64,000 bases of DNA from Methanohalophilus sp. RSK (GTDB lineage Archaea > Halobacteriota > Methanosarcinia > Methanosarcinales > Methanosarcinaceae): assembly GCF_003722075.1 (NCBI RefSeq), contig NZ_RDSK01000013.1, forward strand, positions 62,001 to 126,000, read 5' to 3'. A program made the position numbers and the translations under genes. The notes beneath the pieces are model-generated. The model had not been told where the DNA came from and did not search any database. It saw nothing but the letters and a program-made list of their open reading frames with translations. Below, in pieces: positions 17,488 to 26,524 of the stretch. The stretch's first letter is position 1; each line of letters begins with the position of its first letter.

Positions 17488-19656
17488 ATGAATGATGAAA
17501 AATTGTTTGAGTCAACTAATATTGGTAAATGTAACTTAAATAACCGCATAGTAATGGCTCCGATTGGAAATATTAACATGGCAGATCCCACAGGTAGGCC
17601 CACAGACAAAATGATTGATTTTTTTGTAGAAAGAGCACAAGGTGGAACAGGTCTTTTGATTACTGGATTGGTTCCTGTTTCTTTTGGTATTGATCCAACA
17701 CTTGATGCAGAATGTAACAATACATATTTCCCTCGTATTGATGGTGCATCAAGGACACGCCTTTCTGGATGGAGAGATCTCTGCTCAGCAGTACGGCCCT
17801 ATGGCTCAAAGATATTTATCCAGTTATCTGCAGGACTTGGACGGGTTGGATCTCCTGAAGTTGCTTTGAAAGGGAAGGTACCCAAGTCTTCTTCCTTGAA
17901 TTGGAATTTTTATATTCCTCAAGTTCCTCATTTGCCTCTTTCTGATCGCAAAATCAAAAAGATTGTGAAGAATTTCGGTCAATGTGCAATCAATGCAAAG
18001 GTGTCAGGGTTTGACGGTATACATCTGCATGGTCATGAAGGGTATCTGATGGATCAATTGACATCTTATCCCTGGAATAGAAGGAAATTTGGGAGATATA
18101 AAAACAGATTCCAATTCGGAATAGATGTTGTAAAGGAAATTAAAGAAAGATGTGGTGAAAATTTTCCCGTTATTTACAGGATTGATTTAACTCAGGGACT
18201 TCAGGAAAGTTATGGGGATTATATATTCAAAAAAAAATTTAAAAACAAAGAAAGAAAAATAGAAGAAGGGTTGATGTTTTGTAAGGCTTTATATGAAGCT
18301 GGTGTTGATGCATTTGATGTCGATAAAGGTTGCTATGATAACTGGTTTTGGCCTCATCCTCCTTCCTATTTCGATGACATTGTGTATGTGGAAGAAATAG
18401 CAGGAAGGGTAAAGAAATTTTTCAATGATGAAAGTATTTCTGCTCCTGTGATCGCAGTGGGGAAAATAGGGAAACCTGAAAAGGCGAAAGAAATTCTTGC
18501 TAATGGATGGGCTGATCTCATTATGCTTGGAAGGCCTCTTTTAGCAGATCCACACTGGCCCTCAAAGGTAAAGGCACGTAGGGATAAGGAAATAATTCAT
18601 TGTATTGGTGACCATGAAGGTTGCATTGAATCTTTCAAAAAAGGGGGACATCCTTGTTGCTCAGTAAATCCTTACACTGGTTTTGAGGATCGAAAGAAAT
18701 TATTAATAGCTGACATTTCTAAGAGAGTTGCTATTATAGGTGCAGGGCCCGCAGGATGTGAGGCTGCAATAACTGCTCATAACAGAGGGCATAAAGTAAT
18801 CCTTTTTGAAAAAACGGCTAATATTGGTGGTCAACTCCATCTGGCAGCTAAAATGGCTATAAAACACGATATTAAACGATATTTAGACAACCTTAAACAT
18901 CGTCTTAATTTACTTCAAGCAGAAGGTCTCGAAATCAGACTAAATACTGAAATAAATAATGATCACATAAAAAATGATTTTGATGTTATTATATGTTGCA
19001 ATGGATCAAAACCCACACTTCCTTCTATAGAGGGAATGGAATCAACAAATTATTCAGAAGCTAGAGATTTCTTAGCACGTGACATGCAATTACCTGATAA
19101 TGTAAAGAATGTACTTATCATTGGAGGTGGTTCCATCGGTTGTGAAATTGGTTATACCCTGTCCCTTGAAAAAAACTTGAATGTTACAATTGTGGGTAAA
19201 AACAAAGAACTTATGCCTTCTACCTCTCTACCTAACAGGTCGCAAATGTTGTGGCTGATGATGGGAAAAGGGTCTTGTTCGGGCAAAAAAGAAGATGTCA
19301 TCAAAAAGCCAATTCGTGCCTATACTTCTTCCAAAATTCTAAACATCTCAGGAAAATTGGTCCGTATAGCAGCGAATAAGGATAGAGAGGGTCCTTATAC
19401 ACCCTGGAAAAGTTTGATCCCTGAAAATATATCCAATCCTTTTGAGAAAAACTTAAAGAAAACGAATACAGAGATAATAAAAACATATGCTGATTATATT
19501 ATTTTTGCTACCGGTGGAGAAGCAGATGATTTTCTATATAGGAGACTTGCAGAGAAAAATATATCTGCTAATGTATATTGTGTAGGTGACTCAAAAGAGA
19601 TTGGAGGGGTTTGGGAAGCGGTTACTTCTTCAAATGAAATAGCTCGTAACATTTGA
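17488..19656 (+). CDS. NADH:flavin oxidoreductase of the 2,4-dienoyl-CoA reductase / BaiCD type
   Basis: 722 residues. Residues 1-~365 are an old-yellow-enzyme barrel (NNRIVMAPIGNIN at the FMN site, GFDGIHLHGHEGYLMDQL catalytic region). A [4Fe-4S] set follows (C372, C379, C390/C391), and then FAD/NAD domains with GAGPAGCEAAIT and IIGGGSIGCEIGY. Such enzymes reduce activated C=C bonds. ATG 17488 follows GGTGAGG. The next genes, a membrane protein, aldehyde dehydrogenase and SDR, read the same way and may form one pathway. Relatives are mostly bacterial, so transfer is plausible. Confidence 0.78.
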   Translation: MNDEKLFESTNIGKCNLNNRIVMAPIGNINMADPTGRPTDKMIDFFVERAQGGTGLLITGLVPVSFGIDPTLDAECNNTYFPRIDGASRTRLSGWRDLCSAVRPYGSKIFIQLSAGLGRVGSPEVALKGKVPKSSSLNWNFYIPQVPHLPLSDRKIKKIVKNFGQCAINAKVSGFDGIHLHGHEGYLMDQLTSYPWNRRKFGRYKNRFQFGIDVVKEIKERCGENFPVIYRIDLTQGLQESYGDYIFKKKFKNKERKIEEGLMFCKALYEAGVDAFDVDKGCYDNWFWPHPPSYFDDIVYVEEIAGRVKKFFNDESISAPVIAVGKIGKPEKAKEILANGWADLIMLGRPLLADPHWPSKVKARRDKEIIHCIGDHEGCIESFKKGGHPCCSVNPYTGFEDRKKLLIADISKRVAIIGAGPAGCEAAITAHNRGHKVILFEKTANIGGQLHLAAKMAIKHDIKRYLDNLKHRLNLLQAEGLEIRLNTEINNDHIKNDFDVIICCNGSKPTLPSIEGMESTNYSEARDFLARDMQLPDNVKNVLIIGGGSIGCEIGYTLSLEKNLNVTIVGKNKELMPSTSLPNRSQMLWLMMGKGSCSGKKEDVIKKPIRAYTSSKILNISGKLVRIAANKDREGPYTPWKSLIPENISNPFEKNLKKTNTEIIKTYADYIIFATGGEADDFLYRRLAEKNISANVYCVGDSKEIGGVWEAVTSSNEIARNI

Positions 19657-19827
19657 ATTTGCAATATTATTACTAATACAAAATTTCCAATTTACAGGAC
19701 ATCAATAAAATCCTTCCACCTTTTTTGATAAGAATGCCGTGATTATCGTCTTCATTGTTTTTGTCAGTTACATTGATGATTATATATGCATAGCTATAAT
19801 ACCAAATATTCTGCATATTTTTGAGTT

Positions 19828-20637
19828 ATGCTAAATCAAGAGACTCTCCCTCCAACGACTTTAAAGTTAATAGTTGAAAACAAAAGTAAAGCATTGATCA
19901 ACAATATTTGGTATTTTTTCTTTTTCATGCTTTTTGTAATCATAGGTATATTATTGTTCTACAGGTGGGCAATGGATGAAATATTGCCTTTAACAATACT
20001 CTCATTTTTGTGGATAATGTTCTGGAGTAACAGTGAACGAAAGGGACAAATTCTTCTTATAATTGCTTCTGTTTTCGGGTATTTTCATGAATTATTAGGA
20101 GTGATATATGGATATTTCACCTATCTTGGGGGTGTAATCGGCAATGTTCCAATATGGATCTTGCCAGGTTATGGTGCAATCTTCTGGTCTTCTTATAACC
20201 TTTGGCATGTATTTGAACTTAGGTATTCAAAGTCACAATGGTTTCCTGTTGTCAATTATTTCATTCCTGTAAGCCTTACTATTTTGTTAGTTTTTGATTT
20301 CTTTTTTTTTGATTTAGCACAAAATCCAATTGCAATAATGGTTAAGTTTTCCCTTGCATTCTTACTATTCAAAAATTTCAAAGAGTTGAGACTTGCATAT
20401 TTTGTGGGTTTTTTTACAGTACTTACTGAATTCAGTGGAGAAATTCTGGGAACATGGTATCATCCAGATTTTTCTCTCCTTTCTCTAATGACCGGCTATG
20501 TCTTTTTGTTGTGGATTTGCATCACTATAGCAGACAGTATCGATGGGGTAAAAAAATGGGGAGTTGTGGAAGTTATAGCTGCTTCTTTACTCACTTTATA
20601 TTACATTGTATCAATGGCAGGGATATTTTCTATATAA
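19828..20637 (+). CDS. Polytopic membrane protein of unknown function
   Basis: 269 residues with about seven or eight hydrophobic helices, including YFFFFMLFVIIGILLFY, FIPVSLTILLVFDFFFFD and a C-terminal VIAASLLTLYYIVSM. Conserved-looking loop motifs are GYGAIFWSSYNLWH and GEILGTWYHPDF. I recognise no family. No clear ribosome site precedes it, so it may be leaderless. Its position among redox enzymes of lipid-like substrates suggests a membrane-linked or isoprenoid role, but that is inference. Confidence 0.6.
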   Translation: MLNQETLPPTTLKLIVENKSKALINNIWYFFFFMLFVIIGILLFYRWAMDEILPLTILSFLWIMFWSNSERKGQILLIIASVFGYFHELLGVIYGYFTYLGGVIGNVPIWILPGYGAIFWSSYNLWHVFELRYSKSQWFPVVNYFIPVSLTILLVFDFFFFDLAQNPIAIMVKFSLAFLLFKNFKELRLAYFVGFFTVLTEFSGEILGTWYHPDFSLLSLMTGYVFLLWICITIADSIDGVKKWGVVEVIAASLLTLYYIVSMAGIFSI

Positions 20638-20674
20638 ATTAATATAATTTAAAAATTACTAAAAGTCGATATAT

Positions 20675-22096
20675 ATGAACCAAAGTATACAACAGGAAAT
20701 TCAAAGAATATTTAAGATCCAACAAAGTGGTTCTTCAAAAATAAATCACACTAATGAGGAAGAACGCATTGAACTTCTGATGCGCATAGATAAATATCTT
20801 AATAATTCACACAATCGGCAAAATCTCTATGGTGCCCTATATAGAGATCTTCATAAGCCAGAAGTAGAAGCAATAGCAACTGAAATAGGAATTGTTCAAT
20901 CCCACATATCATATGTTTGCAGGCAGCTGAAAAACTGGATGAAACCTAAATATGTGCCTTCTCCACTTCCTCTGGTAGGTACAAAATCATCTATTCATTA
21001 TGAGTCGAGAGGTGTTGTGCTTATAATTTCTCCATGGAACTATCCTTTCAATCTCTCCATAGTACCCCTGATCTATGCTATTGCAGCTGGCAACTCAGTA
21101 ATAATCAAGCCAAGTGAAATTTCTATCAATACATCATCATATATAAAGCATATGATATCTAATATTTTTGATGAAAGTGAAGTAGCAGTATTTGAAGGAG
21201 ATAGCAAAGTCGCCCAAGAATTACTGGATAAACCTTTTAATCATATATTTTTCACGGGTAGTCCTGAGGTTGGAAAAATAGTTATGTCCAAGGCTGCCCA
21301 ACACCTTACAAGTGTAACATTGGAACTTGGAGGTAAATCTCCTGCAATTGTAGATGAAACAGCTGATGTTAAAAAAATCGCTAGAAAGGCTGCATGGGCT
21401 AAATCAATAAATAATGGACAAACATGTATATCTCCTGATTATCTCATTTTGCAGGAATCCATTTTTGATGAATTCATAGACGAATACAGAAAAGCAATCA
21501 AAGAATTTTATGATACCGATGGATCTGGAATTGCAAAATCCCCTGACTATTGCCGTATAATTAACAAGCAGCATTTTCAAAGACTCAACAATCTTTTCGA
21601 TGATGCACTCGACAAGGGTGCTCTTGTCCTATTAGGGGGTGAATTTGATGAAAATGATAGATATGTATCCCCAACGCTTCTTTATAACATGTCTGAGGAA
21701 ATGAATATTATGAACGAGGAAGTGTTTGGTCCCCTCCTTCCAGTTTTGGCATACCGAGATAAAAGCCAAGCAGTGGAAATAATCAGAAAAAGACCAAAAC
21801 CACTCACACTTTACATTGCAAGTAATAGTTCATTGAGTATAGATTATTTCATAAAGGAAACCTCAGCAGGAGGGACAGTTATCAATGATTACATGCTAGG
21901 GTATAGCAATCCAAACTTGCCTTTTGGGGGGGTAAATAACAGTGGGATAGGTAAATCCTTTGGCTTCAGGGGTTTCAGGGAATTTTCCAATGAGCGCAGT
22001 GTTATACATCGCAGGTGGGGTTCCTTAAGTTTATTGTATCCACCGTATTCAAAAAAAACATTGTGGGTTATACAAAAAATGTATAGGTTTTTTTGA
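20675..22096 (+). CDS. Aldehyde dehydrogenase (fatty-aldehyde/class 3 type)
   Basis: 473 residues. The NAD-binding loop (FFTGSPEVGKIVM), the catalytic glutamate in TLELGGKSP (E217) and the catalytic cysteine in NNGQTCISP (C251) are all present, so it should oxidise aldehydes to acids. The hydrophobic, aromatic C-terminal tail (LYPPYSKKTLWVI) is reminiscent of membrane-associated class 3 enzymes that act on long-chain aldehydes. It lies between the membrane protein and the SDR gene on the same strand. Confidence 0.82.
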   Translation: MNQSIQQEIQRIFKIQQSGSSKINHTNEEERIELLMRIDKYLNNSHNRQNLYGALYRDLHKPEVEAIATEIGIVQSHISYVCRQLKNWMKPKYVPSPLPLVGTKSSIHYESRGVVLIISPWNYPFNLSIVPLIYAIAAGNSVIIKPSEISINTSSYIKHMISNIFDESEVAVFEGDSKVAQELLDKPFNHIFFTGSPEVGKIVMSKAAQHLTSVTLELGGKSPAIVDETADVKKIARKAAWAKSINNGQTCISPDYLILQESIFDEFIDEYRKAIKEFYDTDGSGIAKSPDYCRIINKQHFQRLNNLFDDALDKGALVLLGGEFDENDRYVSPTLLYNMSEEMNIMNEEVFGPLLPVLAYRDKSQAVEIIRKRPKPLTLYIASNSSLSIDYFIKETSAGGTVINDYMLGYSNPNLPFGGVNNSGIGKSFGFRGFREFSNERSVIHRRWGSLSLLYPPYSKKTLWVIQKMYRFF

Positions 22097-22117
22097 AATA
22101 TATGAGGTTTGGTGCCA

Positions 22118-22924
22118 ATGATTCAAAATGAACAAAAAACTGTGATTATAACTGGGGGTTCCAGTGGAATTGGGCTAGAGCTAGCCAAATTATTTGCAAT
22201 GGATGGTTACAGATTGATACTAGTAGCTCAACCACGAGTAGAACTTGAGAATGCTAGAACATATTTACAGAGATTATATCCAAAATCGGAGATTTTATTG
22301 AAGCAAATTGACCTTGCAAAGCCCCTTGCTGCAAATGAAGTTTATGCTTTTACTCAGGAAAGAGGGCTATTTGTAGATGTGTTGGTAAACTGTGCAGGTT
22401 TTGGTACTTTTGGTTTTGTTAATGAGATTGGTTTAGAAAAAGAACTTTCGATGTTACAACTTCATGTTTGTACCTTATACCATATCACACGTCTTTATTT
22501 GTCTGATATGGTGAAAAATGACATGGGTTATATAATAAATCTATCCTCTATATCTGCCTTCCAACCCAACCCAAATATGGCAACTTACGGAGCGAGTAAA
22601 AGTTTTGTATTAAATTTCAGCCGTGCTTTAAACTACGAACTCAATGAACGCAAATCCAGTGTAAAAATCCTTGCAGTATGCCCTACGGCAGTTAAAGGAA
22701 CGGCTTTTAAAAAAACTGCAAATATGGAAGGCACCAACACATTCAATACATGGATGACTACAACGGCAAATGTTGTGGCCCAGGATACTTACAAAGCAAT
22801 GTTATGTGGCAAAGAGATACTAATTCCAATGAGAAGGTTTTTTATTATTCATAAAATAATAAACATGTTGCCTACAAAATGGTTAATGAATATTGCCAGA
22901 GGTCAATTAAAGGAAAAATGCTGA
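22118..22924 (+). CDS. Short-chain dehydrogenase/reductase (classical SDR)
   Basis: 268 residues from ATG 22118 (GTG 22112 is also possible after the GAGG at 22103). The cofactor motif is TGGSSGIGLELA and the catalytic set is S (INLSSISAF) plus YGASK. It resembles 3-ketoacyl/retinol-type SDRs. It closes the reductase-dehydrogenase cassette, where one might expect alcohol, aldehyde and enoyl chemistry on the same compound. Confidence 0.78.
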   Translation: MIQNEQKTVIITGGSSGIGLELAKLFAMDGYRLILVAQPRVELENARTYLQRLYPKSEILLKQIDLAKPLAANEVYAFTQERGLFVDVLVNCAGFGTFGFVNEIGLEKELSMLQLHVCTLYHITRLYLSDMVKNDMGYIINLSSISAFQPNPNMATYGASKSFVLNFSRALNYELNERKSSVKILAVCPTAVKGTAFKKTANMEGTNTFNTWMTTTANVVAQDTYKAMLCGKEILIPMRRFFIIHKIINMLPTKWLMNIARGQLKEKC

Positions 22925-23028
22925 GTTTATGAATCGTTAAAGTTTAATTATGAGAATTCTTATATGGTGGGTTTATCATAGAGAAAGACAAATCGGGGCC
23001 ATCGAAAACTTACACCAATTCAATTGGT

Positions 23029-23715
23029 ATGAAATTTGTATTGATTCCTGCTGGTGAATTTTATATGGGTTCATTATCAGTAGATAACAAATGGTACAGG
23101 AACGAAAAGTCTGTGCATAAAGTGAACATAAAAAATCCTTTTTATCTTGGTAAATACTTGGTTACACAAAAGCAATGGATCAATTTAATGGACAAAAATC
23201 CATCCAAATTCATTGGTCATGACAGACCTGTAGAAAAAGTTTCATGGGATGATATACAGAATTTCATCGAGAAATTAAATGAAATGGAAGATACTGTTAA
23301 ATATCGTCTTCCGTCTGAGGCTGAATGGGAGTATGCCTGTAGAGCAGGTACCAGCACAAGATATTCTTTTGGTAACGACGAATCAAAGCTTGATAAATAT
23401 GGCTATTATGGCAGTTTAAATTTTGGTGCTCAACCTGTTGGCCAAAAATAGCCAAATCCTATGGGCTTGTACGACATGCACGGAAATGTTTGGGAATGGG
23501 TTCAGGATCTATATGTAGATAACTATGATCAATCTTCAGTAAATGGCAATGTCCGGCAGGAAAATGACCATACTAATAAATTAATGAGGGTCCTTCGTGG
23601 TGGTAGTTGGCAAACATCTGCTGCAGGATGTCGATGTGCAAGTCGTTCTTATTATCCACAAATTTCCTGTCGCAACAGCAGTCGCATAGGTTTACGTCTG
23701 TTAAAGGAGATATAA
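23029..23715 (+). CDS. Formylglycine-generating-enzyme-like protein with in-frame TAG
   Basis: 228 residues if TAG (23449-23451, residue 141) is read. The first part has MKFVLIPAGEFYMGS and RLPSEAEWEYACRAGTSTRY; after the TAG the same frame continues PNPMGLYDMHGNVWEWVQ and ends with the family core VLRGGSW and RIGLRL. The family usually reads GQKKPNPWGLYDMHGN, so the TAG replaces a lysine. The cysteine region is GCRCASRS. Upstream codons (YTNSIG) also belong to the family but no good start is found; ATA 22978 after GGTGG stands where a methionine is expected. It is either a pyrrolysine protein or a decaying gene. Confidence 0.65.
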
Positions 23716-23805
23716 TACCTTTCACTAACTATAATAGGGAAACCCAGGTTTGACATTCAAAGTGGGGATATAACATAATGTATGAACGTAAATCATGTCA
23801 TGTTC

Positions 23806-23860
23806 ATTGTTAATAAAATAAGAGTTACCTTTTTGAAGTGAAAAGCTAATTTGATGATTG
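23806..23860 (+). repeat. 55-bp dispersed repeat, copy 2
   Basis: Shares AAGTGAAAAGCTAATTTGAT exactly with copy 1 (6835-6889, opposite strand) and is more diverged in its first half. It lies in the 200-base gap between the FGE-like gene and the end of the Msr-type regulator. Confidence 0.6.
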
Positions 23861-23915
23861 CATATGAGTTAATCATAACTACTGTAAGTTCAAATTCATA
23901 ATGCGTTAATTTGTT

Positions 23916-24701
23916 TTAATCAACAAGTTCTGCTTTTTCTTTATAGTGAGAAAACAATTCTAATCCCCACTGTTTTGCACTTTCTTCAAAACTAATTACT
24001 TTTTTATGATCAAATACCCCACCTTTGCTGAAGAAAGCAAGAAGCAATAAGTCATCAGTTACTGAAAGAGCTCCCTGTTTCACGTCATTGTCATCATATA
24101 TATATAAATTTGAATTTTTTGAGTTTTTCACTATATTATATTGCTCTGCAAATTCGTCTTTGAATCTTTCATAAACGGCTCTTGTGAGCATTAGGTCAAA
24201 TTTCACTCCTCTATCTGCCAGATATTTGTAGTTGCAAGGGCAAGATGGACAAAAATATGAGTAAAAAGTATGCACATGTGTGGTTTTATTAAAACTGGTC
24301 AAAAGTTCTTCAGGAGGTTCAAATAAATGACTTAAATCAGGCTCATGTATAGTTACGTCTCCAAGTTCCCCTATTCTGTCAAGTAGTCTTTCAGGTATCG
24401 AACTTAAATCCCTGTTTTCCCAATAATCTTTATTTTCTTCTACAACATTCAATGTTTCTACAAGGGGTCTTATTTTTTTAAGTATAATTTTTCCGATATA
24501 TGTTAGTTTATATTCGTCATCTATTTGTTCAATAAGACCTTGCTCAAGAAGGATTTTTATCTGAGCCATAATTGCACTAGTAGTCCCTGTAAGTGAATCT
24601 TTAATGTCATCAATAGAAGTAGGCCCATTACTCACTAACATCAAAAGAATACTTTTTCTTTTTTCAGACAAAAAGACCGTTCCTATCAATTCATTTGTCA
24701 T
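23916..24701 (-). CDS. Msr-type winged-helix transcriptional regulator
   Basis: 261 residues. The N-terminal ~80 residues form a winged helix (KRKSILLMLVSNGPTSIDDI, LLEQGLIEQIDDEYKLT). The remainder matches the DUF1724/FilR1-type domain of methanogen regulators: ERLLDRIGELGDV and KFDLMLTRAVYERF. In Methanosarcina, Msr proteins of this type activate genes for methanol and methylthiol methyltransferases. It is the third gene of a same-strand row behind the activase and the sensor kinase, 58 bases from the latter. The CPSCPC insertion (near residue 157) could bind metal and is unusual. Confidence 0.8.
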   Translation of the reverse strand: MTNELIGTVFLSEKRKSILLMLVSNGPTSIDDIKDSLTGTTSAIMAQIKILLEQGLIEQIDDEYKLTYIGKIILKKIRPLVETLNVVEENKDYWENRDLSSIPERLLDRIGELGDVTIHEPDLSHLFEPPEELLTSFNKTTHVHTFYSYFCPSCPCNYKYLADRGVKFDLMLTRAVYERFKDEFAEQYNIVKNSKNSNLYIYDDNDVKQGALSVTDDLLLLAFFSKGGVFDHKKVISFEESAKQWGLELFSHYKEKAELVD

Positions 24702-24759
24702 AATATTCTCCTTTGTTTACTTATGGTCATCAGCAACATCTATACTAATAAAAATGGAT

Positions 24760-26412
24760 TTATATATCACGTTTCGGCAATTTTAAATGCACTTTTGTTC
24801 CTTTATTTTCTTCACTTTCTATATTGATAGTTCCATCATGTGCTTCAATTATACTTCTTGATATATAAAAATCTGCTTTTAGTTCCTCATAAATCTTGTT
24901 GGAAGCAGAATTTTCTATAGCATCTTCTATGTTGTAGAACCTCATAAATAAGTTCGATGTGACAGATTCAGGAATACCCGTACCATTATCTTCAAGTTCA
25001 AAGTGAACATGATCTGTGTCTTCATAAACACTAATCTTCATAGTACCACAGGTTTCCAAAAATTTAATTGAACTTCCAATTATCCTCGTAAATGTATCTT
25101 TTATTTTATTATAATCTCCTGTTATGTTGGAAACCACTTTGGGTATATTTCGAATAATTTTTATGTTCTTTTCATCTATCCTTAAACTAACATCCAGTAA
25201 TGATTTGTCCATTAATTCAAGTATATCTACGTTAGACATATTGTATTGGTTCTGTCCGGCGTGCTCTCTACTCATATAAAGCAAAAAATCAACAACACTC
25301 TTCATTTTTTCAGATTCTCGGATAGTTGCTTCTACAGCTTTATCTCGTTGTTGATTTAAGGATGCAAGTGTATCCTGATTTATAACGTTTTCATTATTAT
25401 TGGAAGCATAGCTAGAATCCTTTAACCTTAAAAATTCCTTCTTAATACCATTTATTGATTTAAGTTCATTTTCAGCTTTACCAAATTCTTCAGAAAACAT
25501 CTCAAGAGAATGTTCTATTTGCTTACGTTGTATTATTTTCCACATTCCTTCCATTAGAAGCTGTAGTTGTTTTAAATCTGTTTCATTGTAATCTGATTTC
25601 TTGTTCCCTACACTTGCAATAGCTACTACTTTATTGCCTTCTAAAATGGGCACGCTCAGATAACGAATTACTTCTACATCTTCCTATTGATAACATTTCT
25701 TCGGGGAGTTAGACATATATTCATTGGTAATTATTGATTCCTTTCTTTTGATAACTTCTCCCCAGGGGCTAGCTTCTTCCACAGGGTAAAGGTGTTGTTC
25801 TTCTTCAACATTATGATTTTTCATTGAATGCTCTGAACTTGCATGTATGGTAAAGGCAGTTTCAGATTGATTCAAAAAACCGAGGTGTCCAATATCACTT
25901 TTTGTAAGCTTTATACCCTCTTCCAGAGCAAAGTTCATAATTTGTCTAACTGACTGGTTACTCATTTGGTTTAACTCTAATAATGTAGTAAGACGCTTTT
26001 TGTTTATCTGTAATAGTTCCTCAACTTTCTTATTTTCTGTAATATCAAAGATTATCCCCTGATAATGGGTAGTTTTTCCTTCTTTGTTTCTTCTAACAAG
26101 AGTCCTTTCATCGACCCAATGAATATCTCCAACTTTTGTTAAGATTCTGTACTGCTGGGAGAATCCCTTATATTTATTTTCGTGCATGTATAAATTTAAA
26201 TTTTTTTCTACCATTTCCTTATCATCTGGATGAATAATGTCTGCATATTCTAAATAACCATCCAAGAATTCATCTGGACTATAACCAAACTGGCTTATAT
26301 TGTCAGATACAAAATCAACAGGCCAATTATATTCTGCTTTCCAAAGGAAAATAATAGCAGGGCTGCTGTTTAGTATATTTTTTATTTGTTCACTTGCTCG
26401 TTTTTCTTTCAT
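24760..26412 (-). CDS. MsmS-like PAS/GAF sensor kinase with in-frame TAG
   Basis: 550 residues if TAG at 25684-25686 (residue 243) is read. Before it: a PAS domain (residues ~8-130, ending GIIFDITENK) and the start of a GAF domain. After it, in the same frame: the rest of GAF (EVIRYLSVPILEG, IASVGNKKSDY), a helical linker and an ATPase domain with DNGTGIP. No H-box histidine is seen and the N-box asparagine is replaced (RIIGSSIKF). Methanogen GAF kinases usually read KKGYPEGHVEV where this has KKCYQ-TAG-EDVEV. The arrangement kinase plus Msr regulator matches MsmS-type pairs in Methanosarcina. Stopping at TAG would leave only the sensor half. Confidence 0.72.
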
Positions 26413-26524
26413 GCATCCCTCACTTCGATTTACTATTTTTGCTTCTGTGCGAACATACTTTTGTATTTGCCAAATTCAATATGAAGATACATATAGATTA
26501 TAGATGCCAGAGTTTTTGGTATCT

